From: Bacillota bacterium
Lineage (GTDB): Bacteria > Bacillota > Clostridia > Christensenellales > Aristaeellaceae
Assembly: GCA_023415145.1 (NCBI GenBank)
Contig: JAEZLW010000201.1
Span: forward strand, 1 to 31,663
Length of the DNA: 31,663 nt
Direction: 5' to 3'
Within the stretch, counting starts at the first letter, position 1. The number at the start of each line of letters is the position of its first letter. Shown one piece after another: positions 21,701 to 29,700 of the stretch. The notes beneath the pieces were generated by a model. That model saw only the letters and a list, made by a program, of their open reading frames with translations, did no database searches and was not told where the DNA came from. The position numbers and the translations under genes were made by a program.

Positions 21701-21749
21701 TTTACGTATAGTTTTTTTCACCAAGCAAATGAGAAAGGCGGCTGCATTC

Positions 21750-23240
21750 ATGAAAAAGTTTCTGTCCCTTTTCCTTGCGGTACTGATGGTGCTATCCCTC
21801 ACACACGCCATGGGAGAGCAGGCATCAAAGCCTGTAACAATCACCATCTACCATACCAATGACGTGCACGCCAGCGCTGAGCCTTCTTCAAGCGGCATGG
21901 GTTATGCCATGATGACTGGTTACGTAAACGCAGCAAGGGCCGCCAAGGAAAATGTACTGGTGCTGGATGCCGGCGACACCTTCCACGGCACGGTATTTGC
22001 CACGGCAGTACAGGGCGCAAGCATTGCGCAAGTTCTGAATGCCGTGGGCTATGACGCCCTGACCCCTGGCAACCATGATTTCAATTACGGGTATGACCGG
22101 CTGAAGGAGCTGGAAACAACCCTTGCCTTTCCCATCATCAACTGCAACATCTACACAACCGAAGGCGCAAGAGCCTTTACACCGTACATCATCAAGGAGA
22201 TCGCGGGCAAAAAGATAGGCATCATCGGCGTGGCAACCCCGGACATGGTGCCCAAAATCCATCCTGACCGCCTAAGCGGCCTTCAGTTTAAAGGCATTGA
22301 GGAAGTGGAAAATTGTATAGCGGAAATCAAGGACCAGACGGACGCCATCCTTCTGTTGAGCCATTGGGGCATCACCGGTGAGGTGGTCACCAGCGAAACG
22401 CTGGCAAAGCTTGACGGAGTAGACCTGGTCATTGACGGCCACAGCCACGACGCCTGGATAGCCGGCCGCGAAGTGGAAGGCGGCGTTTTGATCGTATCCG
22501 CCGGGGAAAAGCTGAACAGCCTGGGCAAGGTCACACTGACGTTTGAAAATGATGCTCCTGCTATCAGGGCGGAATTGATTCCGGCCCCCAAAGTATTCGA
22601 GGACAGGTCCGTGCTCAAAGTGGTTGATGAGGTCAAGGCGGCCCAGGATGTGACACTGCTTGCGGTGGTAGGAAAAACAAAGGTGGATTTGAACGGTGAG
22701 CGTGCCAGCGTGCGCACAGGGGAAACCAACCTTGGGAACGTGGCCGCCGATGCCATTTTGGAGTACGCCGGAGCGGAAGTGGCCATTACCAACGGAGGCG
22801 GCATCCGCGCCAGCATCTCTGCCGGGGACATCACTTTGAAGGATGTTGTAACCGTCTTCCCCTTTGGCAACATAGTCGTTACCAAGGAAATTACCGGGGC
22901 GGATATCAAAGCCGCATTGGAGCATGGCCTGAGGATGTATCCGGACCAAAACGGCGGTTTCCCCCAAATCGCCGGCATGAAGGTTCTCTTTGATCCCAAC
23001 AAGGAAGCCGGAAGCCGTGTAGTGTCTGTTGAAATCGGAGGCGCTCCCTTGCAGGAGGATAAATCATATCTGCTGGCCACCAACGACTTTATGGCCGCAG
23101 GCGGCGACGGGTATGCCATGTTCACCTCCGCTACAGTCAGCAAGTTGTTTGGCGGCCTGGATGAAGCGCTGAAAGCCTTCCTTGAAGCACACGGGGAAAT
23201 CAGCCAGGAAGTGGAAGGGCGCATCGCTCCAGTAAACTGA
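21750..23240 (+). CDS. Secreted 5'-nucleotidase/metallophosphoesterase (UshA/YfkN family)
   Basis: 496 residues. The signal peptide is residues 1-20 (MKKFLSLFLAVLMVLSLTHA), with no lipobox. The metallophosphatase domain (about 28-270) carries all metal motifs: YHTNDVHA (D38, H40), DAGDTFHG (D73, D76), GNHDFNYG (N108, H109), LSHWG (H205) and DGHSHD (H231, H233). The C-terminal 5'-nucleotidase domain shows TNGGGIRASI and LATNDFMAAGGDGYAMF, the substrate-stacking region. It probably dephosphorylates nucleotides or related phosphate esters outside the cell for salvage. No sortase signal or C-terminal membrane helix is present, so it is released or loosely bound. The ORF is open upstream, but the ATG at 21750, with AAAGGCGG before it, starts the signal peptide. 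Confidence 0.93.
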   Translation: MKKFLSLFLAVLMVLSLTHAMGEQASKPVTITIYHTNDVHASAEPSSSGMGYAMMTGYVNAARAAKENVLVLDAGDTFHGTVFATAVQGASIAQVLNAVGYDALTPGNHDFNYGYDRLKELETTLAFPIINCNIYTTEGARAFTPYIIKEIAGKKIGIIGVATPDMVPKIHPDRLSGLQFKGIEEVENCIAEIKDQTDAILLLSHWGITGEVVTSETLAKLDGVDLVIDGHSHDAWIAGREVEGGVLIVSAGEKLNSLGKVTLTFENDAPAIRAELIPAPKVFEDRSVLKVVDEVKAAQDVTLLAVVGKTKVDLNGERASVRTGETNLGNVAADAILEYAGAEVAITNGGGIRASISAGDITLKDVVTVFPFGNIVVTKEITGADIKAALEHGLRMYPDQNGGFPQIAGMKVLFDPNKEAGSRVVSVEIGGAPLQEDKSYLLATNDFMAAGGDGYAMFTSATVSKLFGGLDEALKAFLEAHGEISQEVEGRIAPVN

Positions 23241-23258
23241 AACAAGCCTTGTCTCCTT

Positions 23259-23278
23259 ATCCCAAAGCCGGGATTTTT
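23259..23278 (+). terminator. Weak intrinsic terminator after the 5'-nucleotidase gene
   Basis: ATCCC-AAAGCC-GGGAT, a 5-bp stem, followed by TTTT, 19 bases after the stop. Short stem, so strength is doubtful. Confidence 0.5.
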
Positions 23279-23334
23279 GTACGCATCCATGGCTGCTTTG
23301 AAACATTTTCCTGCATAATTGAAACAGGAAATGG

Positions 23335-23363
23335 ATGACAAAACATAATGCCGCATATATAAT
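23335..23363 (+). promoter_or_regulatory. Strong promoter of the secreted 512-residue protein
   Basis: ATGACA (23335-23340), 17-bp spacer, perfect TATAAT (23358-23363). The -10 is enclosed by the inverted repeat TAATGCC (23346-23352) and GGCATTA (23364-23370), a possible operator. Confidence 0.65.
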
Positions 23364-23414
23364 GGCATTAACTGTATTGCTTGTATGCGATATGGAGAAA
23401 GAGAGGAGATTCCT

Positions 23415-24953
23415 ATGAAATTACGCAAGTTGACCGCCGTCATCCTGGCTTTGGCGCTGCTTGCCGTCCCCGTGCTTTCTCTTGGAGAAAAAGCGCCTTC
23501 TTCCGTTTTGGATATGGCCATGGGCGCCGGGCGCAGTGTAAAGACCACCGTCACCTTCGAGCCCGGCGAAATGCTCATGCAGGATACATCCATGGCTCCC
23601 GTAGCCGACCTGCTCAAATCATTGCGCCTGGAAACCCTCGCCCAGCAAAAAGGTGGAGCCGCTCTTTTGAAAGCCGACATCTTCCTGCAGGATAAGCCTT
23701 CCCTGTCCTTTATAGAAGTGGTGGAGGGGGATGAATTTCACCTCCAAAGCAACCTGCTGGGAGACACCACGATTTCCTTCACCATGGAAGAATACTTCCA
23801 GCTCCTCATCAACCAGATGGAGGCGACTGGTGCCGACGAGGGCCTTATCTCCTTCTACAAGGCTTACTTCCAAATGTACGCTTCCCTCCTGAAAGGTGAA
23901 CTCCCAACGTTTCCGGAGTTTGACGCGCAAAGCCTGCAAGCAGACCTGATGATGCCCCTGACGGAGTGGTTCACAAAGCTGATGTCCTCTCCCGACGTCA
24001 CCACGGGCACCTTTGAAAGCGATAAGCATGACACCGCCACGGTGCAATCGGTGTATTCCCTGTCCGCCGAACAGATTGCCGAGCTATTGACCATCGTCGC
24101 AAATTGGGCCGGCAAGGATGTGAACGTGGATACCATTTTCTCCTTCATATCCACCATGAGCCCGGATGCCGGCGACCTTACCGCAGACAAAGCGGAATTC
24201 CAGAAAGAACTGAAGACGATGCCCGAGGAATTCCTGAAGGAAGCCGCGCCCGCCATGCCCGAGCCTTTTACCGTCACCACCTGGATGAACGATGCAGGCG
24301 CTTTGGTGGCACTGGAGTTCAAGGCCAGCATCTTCTCAGAGGACAAGGAAAAGCCCAAGGATACCATTTTGGCCGGTTACTATACAAAGACCGAAACCGA
24401 CGGCGTAAACACAGAATTGATCTTTGACGTGGTTTCCGGCACCGAGAGCTTTGCCCTCAACTTCTCCGCCAAGGACGCAGATGCCACAACCCGGTGGCAA
24501 GTGGCGGTGGATGTGAAGCAGATGGGTATGGATACCTTTGGCATGAAGCTGGACTTTGCCGGCAAGGAAGAAACTGCAGGACCCGTCGTCACGGATTCCT
24601 GGAAGCTGAATGCTGAAGTCAGCAACTTTGGCCAGGTGATGGGCGTCCTTCTTAACAACACCACAACCACCTCCCCCGAAGGCGCGGATGTCAAGACGGA
24701 AGGCAAAATGGATGTGTATCTTACCGGCCAGAGCGCGCCTGTCGCCTCCGTTCTATACGCAAGTACCTCCGGTGAACCGGTGGAATTCCCCGTCATTCCC
24801 GAAGACAGCGTTCGTCCGGGCAAAATGACCGCCGAAGAATTGGAAGCATGGGGCCAGGAGCTTTCCATGACCATGATGATGCAGATGGGTCAACTTATGC
24901 AGAATCTGCCGCCGTCCGTTTTGTCCACGATGAATGGGACAGCCACCTACTAA
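23415..24953 (+). CDS. Secreted protein of unknown function
   Basis: 512 residues. A signal peptide (MKLRKLTAVILALALLAVPV, cleavage near 22-25) has no lipobox cysteine; the mature protein contains no cysteine that I can see. The remainder is acidic, rich in Leu, Thr, Asp, Glu and Met, with alternating amphipathic strands (for example LSFIEVVEGDEFHLQSNL and WKLNAEVSNFGQVMGVLL), suggesting a beta-rich fold. The C-terminus is Met- and Gln-rich (ELSMTMMMQMGQLMQ). I recognise no family. GAGGAG lies six bases before the ATG; an upstream in-frame ATG at 23385 lacks the signal peptide layout. It has its own promoter and a strong terminator, so it is a single-gene transcript. Function not assigned. 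Confidence 0.8.
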   Translation: MKLRKLTAVILALALLAVPVLSLGEKAPSSVLDMAMGAGRSVKTTVTFEPGEMLMQDTSMAPVADLLKSLRLETLAQQKGGAALLKADIFLQDKPSLSFIEVVEGDEFHLQSNLLGDTTISFTMEEYFQLLINQMEATGADEGLISFYKAYFQMYASLLKGELPTFPEFDAQSLQADLMMPLTEWFTKLMSSPDVTTGTFESDKHDTATVQSVYSLSAEQIAELLTIVANWAGKDVNVDTIFSFISTMSPDAGDLTADKAEFQKELKTMPEEFLKEAAPAMPEPFTVTTWMNDAGALVALEFKASIFSEDKEKPKDTILAGYYTKTETDGVNTELIFDVVSGTESFALNFSAKDADATTRWQVAVDVKQMGMDTFGMKLDFAGKEETAGPVVTDSWKLNAEVSNFGQVMGVLLNNTTTTSPEGADVKTEGKMDVYLTGQSAPVASVLYASTSGEPVEFPVIPEDSVRPGKMTAEELEAWGQELSMTMMMQMGQLMQNLPPSVLSTMNGTATY

Positions 24954-24985
24954 AGGAACTCGCAACGCATCAAAGCCTTTACAGC

Positions 24986-25015
24986 AAAGCCCCCTTCCAA
25001 TCCGAAGGGGGCTTT
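24986..25015 (+). terminator. Strong terminator, possibly bidirectional
   Basis: AAAGCCCCCTTC / GAAGGGGGCTTT form a perfect 12-bp stem with the loop CAATCC, 33 bases after the stop of the secreted protein gene. The flanking AAA/TTT lets it act on both strands; the acetyltransferase gene on the other strand also ends nearby, at 25098. The following run of T is only three long. Confidence 0.8.
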
Positions 25016-25097
25016 AGCATGCCGAAAAAAGATGATACTCTATGCCAGACGATTTGCGCCTCAGGCCTTTACTGCATGTTGTCTTTCAGTTTCAGCA

Positions 25098-25724
25098 TCA
25101 GCGTCCGTTCCCCTGCAGCTTTCGCCATTCTTCCCTGAGGATGGCATACAGCTCAACATCCACAAAGCGGGATTTGTTGTACAGCCGCTCCTTCAGCGTA
25201 CCCTCCCTGCGCATGCCCACATGCTCCATCACCCGGCCGCTGGCCGGGTTGTCGCATTCGTACTGGGCTTCGATCCGGTTCAAATTCAGCGTATTAAAAC
25301 CAAAGCGAATTACCTCGCCAAGGGCTTCGGTCATATAGCCTTGGTTCCAATAGCTTCTGGACAGGCTGTAGCCTACCTCGGCGGAACGGTTTTCGTTGCT
25401 CACCCACATAAAACCGATGGTACCGATCACCTTCCCCGTCTCCTTCAGCACGATACAAAAGCTGCTGGGCGTACCGGAGCGGTACTGACGAAGCACATAG
25501 CGGATATAGGCCCGTGTTTGATGAATGTTTTGATGTGCATCCCACAGCACATGGCGGGCCACCTGGGGATCGCAGGAGTATTCGTATATGTCTCTGGCAT
25601 CGCTCATGCGCATGGCGCGCAATATCAGCCTGTTTGTTGTAAGCTCCGGCAAGCGGGTAAAAATGTTGTCAAAAAGCTGCATAATATTTTCAAGCCCTTC
25701 CGGCAGTGCTTTTGTAGGTGTCAA
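25098..25724 (-). CDS. GNAT-family N-acetyltransferase (RimJ-like)
   Basis: 208 residues from a TTG start, or 194 from an ATG at 25682. The RimJ/RimL-type core is clear: LTTNRLILRAMRMSDARDIYEY at the start of the domain, FCIVLKETGKVIGTIGF (strand 4), and an acetyl-CoA pyrophosphate loop around SRSYWNQGYMTEALG (Q/R-x-x-G-x-G/A variant), then NRIEAQYECDNPASGRVMEHVGM. It acetylates an amine on a ribosomal protein, peptide or small molecule; the substrate is unknown. TTG at 25724 has GGGGAG eight bases upstream and overlaps the stop of the small membrane protein (TTGA), supporting coupling; the ATG fits the family's usual start better (MQLFDNIFTRLPE). Start unresolved. Confidence 0.85.
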   Translation of the reverse strand: MTPTKALPEGLENIMQLFDNIFTRLPELTTNRLILRAMRMSDARDIYEYSCDPQVARHVLWDAHQNIHQTRAYIRYVLRQYRSGTPSSFCIVLKETGKVIGTIGFMWVSNENRSAEVGYSLSRSYWNQGYMTEALGEVIRFGFNTLNLNRIEAQYECDNPASGRVMEHVGMRREGTLKERLYNKSRFVDVELYAILREEWRKLQGNGR

Positions 25725-25891
25725 GTGAAATACTCCCCTGTCATCATGGTTCGAAGGTTGACCGGCGGCCCGCCAAAGGGCACGCGCGGCTTCACATAGG
25801 TGGATGCACCCCAAAAGAGCAACACCAGGCCGAAGATGAGAAGAAGTACCATCATCATAAGAAAAAGAGAATTGCTGCGCCGTTTATCCAT
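25721..25891 (-). CDS. Small membrane protein (56 residues)
   Basis: A basic start (MDKRRSNS) is followed by a hydrophobic helix, FLMMMVLLLIFGLVLLFWGA (about 10-29), then a short Pro/Gly-rich outside tail ending in MTGEYFT. AAAGGAGG lies seven bases before the ATG at 25891. It overlaps the acetyltransferase start, so the two are likely made together. I do not recognise the family. A role in holding or partnering the acetyltransferase at the membrane is a guess. Confidence 0.65.
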   Translation of the reverse strand: MDKRRSNSLFLMMMVLLLIFGLVLLFWGASTYVKPRVPFGGPPVNLRTMMTGEYFT

Positions 25892-26005
25892 CACCGGACC
25901 TCCTTTCAAGTTCAATGTAAGCGTTCCCGCCTTTATGCCCAGAAATTCCTTAAGTCAAGGGATGCGTATCCCCGCATCATTCGTTATTTGTATGAAACAA
26001 CCTTT

Positions 26006-26554
26006 TCATTCATGCAGGCGGTGATACGCCATTAAAATGCCCAAGGCCGTTTTGGCATCTCGCAGCTCACCCGCCATCACAAGATCCACTGCTTCCTGTA
26101 GTGGAATGCGCGTAAGCTGCAGGAACTCGTCCTCATCCGCATGGGCTTCATGCTGGCTTAAATCCGTGGCCAGGTACAATGCGATGCGTTCCGTGCAAAA
26201 GCCCGGCGTCGTATCCACACGGGTTAATAGTTCCCAGCGGCCGGCCTTCAAACCTGTTTCCTCTTCCAATTCCCGAACGGCGCAGTCAAAAGGATCCTCT
26301 CCCGCGAAATTCAGCTTTCCGGCGGGGATTTCCCATGTCATTCGGTCAATGGCTACCCGGTGCTGACGCACCAGCGTCACATACCCGTTTTCGTCCACCG
26401 GAACGACGGCGGCAGCACCCGGATGCTTTACCACTTCCCGAAGCGCTTTCCTGCCGTCAGGAAGTGTCACCTGCCAGTGCTCTACCGAAATGATCTTTCC
26501 ATCGAACACTACCTTCTCTTGGAAAGGGGTCTCCCGCAATGATTCATCCCCCAT
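26006..26554 (-). CDS. NUDIX hydrolase, ADP-ribose pyrophosphatase type
   Basis: 182 residues. The Nudix box runs at about 79-102: GKLNFAGEDPFDCAVREL followed by EEETGL. The catalytic REUXEEXGU core is intact, with one extra residue between the first glycine and the first glutamate compared with the strict GX5E consensus. The region WEIPAGK before it is typical of ADP-ribose pyrophosphatases, which split ADP-ribose into AMP and ribose-5-phosphate. A GTG at 26578 extends the frame, but the ATG at 26554, with GGGGGAGG about 11 bases upstream, gives the family N-terminus (KVVFDGKIISVEHW). It lies 114 bases upstream of the small membrane protein, on the same strand. Confidence 0.9.
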   Translation of the reverse strand: MGDESLRETPFQEKVVFDGKIISVEHWQVTLPDGRKALREVVKHPGAAAVVPVDENGYVTLVRQHRVAIDRMTWEIPAGKLNFAGEDPFDCAVRELEEETGLKAGRWELLTRVDTTPGFCTERIALYLATDLSQHEAHADEDEFLQLTRIPLQEAVDLVMAGELRDAKTALGILMAYHRLHE

Positions 26555-26674
26555 AGAAACGAATGCCTCCCCCAGCACGGAATATACCGTGCCGTATACC
26601 TATCGATATTCGCCAGATGGTTCCGCAATCCTGCCAAAAGCTTGCCGCCGCAACATTTTCCAAGGGTCTTTTAA

Positions 26675-26703
26675 TTGACAACCAGGCGGAAGAATACTAC
26701 AAT
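26675..26703 (+). promoter_or_regulatory. Promoter of the large surface protein
   Basis: Perfect TTGACA (26675-26680), 17-bp spacer, TACAAT (26698-26703), 39 bases before the ATG. It has the same boxes and spacing as the promoter at 3094. Confidence 0.8.
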
Positions 26704-26742
26704 CGTATACATGGCCCACCAACTTGAGGAGGGATTTCACCC

Positions 26743-29700
26743 ATGAAAAAAAATCTCAATCGTATCTTTGGCCGGCGCATGCTATCCCTTGTGATGGTAT
26801 TGCTCATGGCCTTCCCATGGGTGTCAGCACCCGCCCTGGCCGCTTCCGACTGGAGCAGTCTTCAGATTTCGGTCTCTTGGACGGACGGCAGCGGAAACCC
26901 AAAGAGCGCGATGGCCGTTCCTTTGGAATGGTCGATAAACAACGCCTTCTGGGTGCAGGTCACCAATGACGCGCCTCTGGATGGGTTGACACTCAACATC
27001 TCCCATCCCAATCACCCGGACTATGGATTTGCCCCGGGCAGCGGCGAAGTATTGACGAATGTCCAAAACGCGCAGGGTTTGGAATCGAATGCTGTGTATA
27101 TCACCGCTTTCAGCGGGCAACAGCAGGCTGATCAATATGTCCTGTATATATCTACCATTGTTGCCCCAACACCCACGCCGGAACCGACACAGGAACCCAC
27201 ACCCAGACCGTCCGCCCAGGCCCCCGTCAGCATCTCCTATCAGGGCACTGACGGCGCGAATCTTGGCGGCGACTCGTATACCGCCGTGGAAGGCGCACAA
27301 AACCGCATTTCGGCTCCCGCCACCATCGGCGACTATACCCTCACGGGAGACAGCGAATACTATGTCTCCGTGGATGAAAGCGGCAACGCGAATCCCGCTT
27401 CCGTCACCTTCTATTACAATCCTCCCACCACACCGGAACCCACACAGGAGCCAACGCCCAGGCCGTCAGCCCAGGCCCCCGTCAGCATCTCTTATCAGGG
27501 TACTGACGGCGCGAACCTTGGCGGCGACTCGTATAACGCCGTGGAAGGCGCGGAAAACCGTATTTCGGCTCCCGCCACCATCGGCGATTATACCCTGACG
27601 GGAGAGAGTGAATACTATATCTCCGTGGATGAAAACAGCAACGCGAATCCATCTTCCGTCATCTTCTATTACAATCCCCCCGCCACGCCGGAACCCACAC
27701 AGGAACCAACGCCCAGGCCGTCAGCCCAGGCCCCCGTCAGCATCTCCTATCAGGGAACTGACGGTGCAAATCTTGGCGGCGACTCGTATAACGCCGTGGA
27801 AGGCGCGGAAAACCGCATTTCTGCTCCTGCCACCATCGGCGATTATACCCTGACGGGAGAAAGCGAATATTATGTCTCCGTGGATGAAAGCGGCAACGCC
27901 AATCCCGCTTCCGTCATCTTCTATTACAATCCCCCCGCCACGCCGGAACCGACGCAGGAACCCACGCCCAGACCGTCAGCCCAGGCCCCCGTCAGCATCT
28001 CCTATCTGGGCACCGACGGCGCAAACCTTGGCGGCGACTCCTTTACCGCCGTGGAAGGTGCGGAAAACCGCATTCCCGCTCCCGCTACCATCGGCGATTA
28101 TACATTGACGGGAGACGGCGAATACTTTATCACTGTGGATGAAAGCGGCAACGCGAATCCCGCTTCCGTTATCTTCTATTACAATCCCCCCGCCACGCCC
28201 AGGCCGTCGGCTCAGACCAATGTGGATGTCTACTACCAGGGCACTGATGGTGCAAACCTGGGCGGTACCACCTTCCCCGCTGTGGAAGGTGCGGAAAACC
28301 GCATTGACGCACCCACTGCCATTCCGGGCTTTGAAGGATATACCCTGACGGGTGATAGTGTTTACTACATCACCGTGGATGATAACGGCATCGCGAACCC
28401 CGCTTCCGTCACCTTCCATTATAATCCGCCCCTTGGCACCGCCAATGTGCCTGTGTACTATAGGGGCACAGACGGCAAGGATTTGGGCGGTACCACCTTC
28501 ACTGCCACCCAAGGCCAGGAAAACCGTATTGAAGCTCCCGCCGCCATCGACGGCTATACCCTGACGGGTGACAGTGAATACTTCATTACTGTGGATGCAA
28601 ACGGCAACGCGTCTCCGGAGTCCGTAACCTTTAACTATATTGCACCCGTGGAGGAACCTGCAACAGCCCAGATCACCGTGCAGTACAGCAAAGACGGTGC
28701 TGTCTTCTATTCGGAGTCCAAGACCATTACCGCTCCCAGCGAGCAGGTAGAAGCCGATCCCAGCCAAACCCCTGCGGATTACCAACTGGAAGGCCCCGCC
28801 TCCGTTACCGTAACGGTAGAGGACCAGGATGTCGCTTCTCCCAATACCGTAACCTTTAATTTCGTTCCGATCCCCGTGGAAGAACCATTAACGGCCCAGG
28901 TCACCGTGCAATACAGCAAAGACGGTGCTGTCTTCTTTTCGGAGTCCAAGACCATTACCGCTCCCAGCGGGCTGGTTGAGGCCGACCCTAGCCAAACCCC
29001 TGCGGATTACCAACTGGAAGGCCCCGCCTCCGTTACCGTAACGGTTGAAGCCCAGGATGTCGCATCCCCCAATACCGTTACCTTTCATTACGTTCCGATC
29101 CCAGAGGAGGAACCAGCTACGGCCCAGGTCACCCTGCAGTACAGCAAAGACGGTGCCGTCTTCCATTCGGAACCCAAGACCATTACCGCTCCCAGCGGGC
29201 TGGTTGAGGCCAGGTCTGATCAAACCCCTGCGGGTTACCAGTTGGATGGCCCCGCTTCCGTTATCGTAACGGTGGATGCTCAGGACGTCGCCACCCCCAG
29301 TACCGTGACCTTCAACTATGTGCCAATCCCGGCGGTGCAAAAGAACATTACGGTTTATTACAGGAATGAAACCAACAACGCTGATGTAGCCTCCGCCCAG
29401 CAGAAGACCTTGGGAGCAGGCACACATCAGATCACTCCTGCGCCAACCGATCTTAAGGCCAACTACCGCCTCAAGGGCGATACCACCAAAACCGTCACCG
29501 TAAACCAGGACGGCACCAGCAATGTGGAATCCGTAACCTTCCTTTACGAGTATGTGCCACCGGTGACCGAAACCCCCATCCCCGTGGGCTCCGCCATCGA
29601 CCGCTGGGGCGTGACCAATGATCAGGTAAACTTCCGCAGTTCTCCTGCGAAAGGCACCAACAAGAACCTGATCAAGGGACTTTCCAGGGGCACCCACCTA

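Larger units (their letters stand above)
21395..21749. other. 355-bp divergent intergenic region with two promoters and an inverted repeat
   Basis: It holds the GlpA-like promoter and operator-like repeat at the left and the nucleotidase promoter at the right. The middle is AT-rich, and the nucleotidase frame stays open back to 21372 without a plausible start or family sequence. No small gene or RNA was recognised here. Confidence 0.6.

Noticed and set aside
21372..21749. In-frame upstream extension of the 5'-nucleotidase
   Set aside because: It contains the promoters of two genes, is AT-rich and would put 126 residues before a clear signal peptide.
25892..26005. TTGACT-17-TAAAGG promoter-like site before the small membrane protein
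   Set aside because: The -10 box is poor, and the gene may instead be read from the NUDIX transcript.
26575..26592. GCACGG-AATATA-CCGTGC inverted repeat upstream of the NUDIX gene
   Set aside because: Perfect but only 6 bp per arm, with no convincing promoter around it; too weak to list as an operator.
27976..28785. Long minus-strand ORFs opposite the surface protein
   Set aside because: Shadow frames produced by the repetitive coding strand; no ribosome binding sites or known motifs.
27223..29331. Regular repeats considered as a CRISPR array
   Set aside because: Units are 225-255 bp, in frame and coding, with no spacer-repeat structure and no cas genes.
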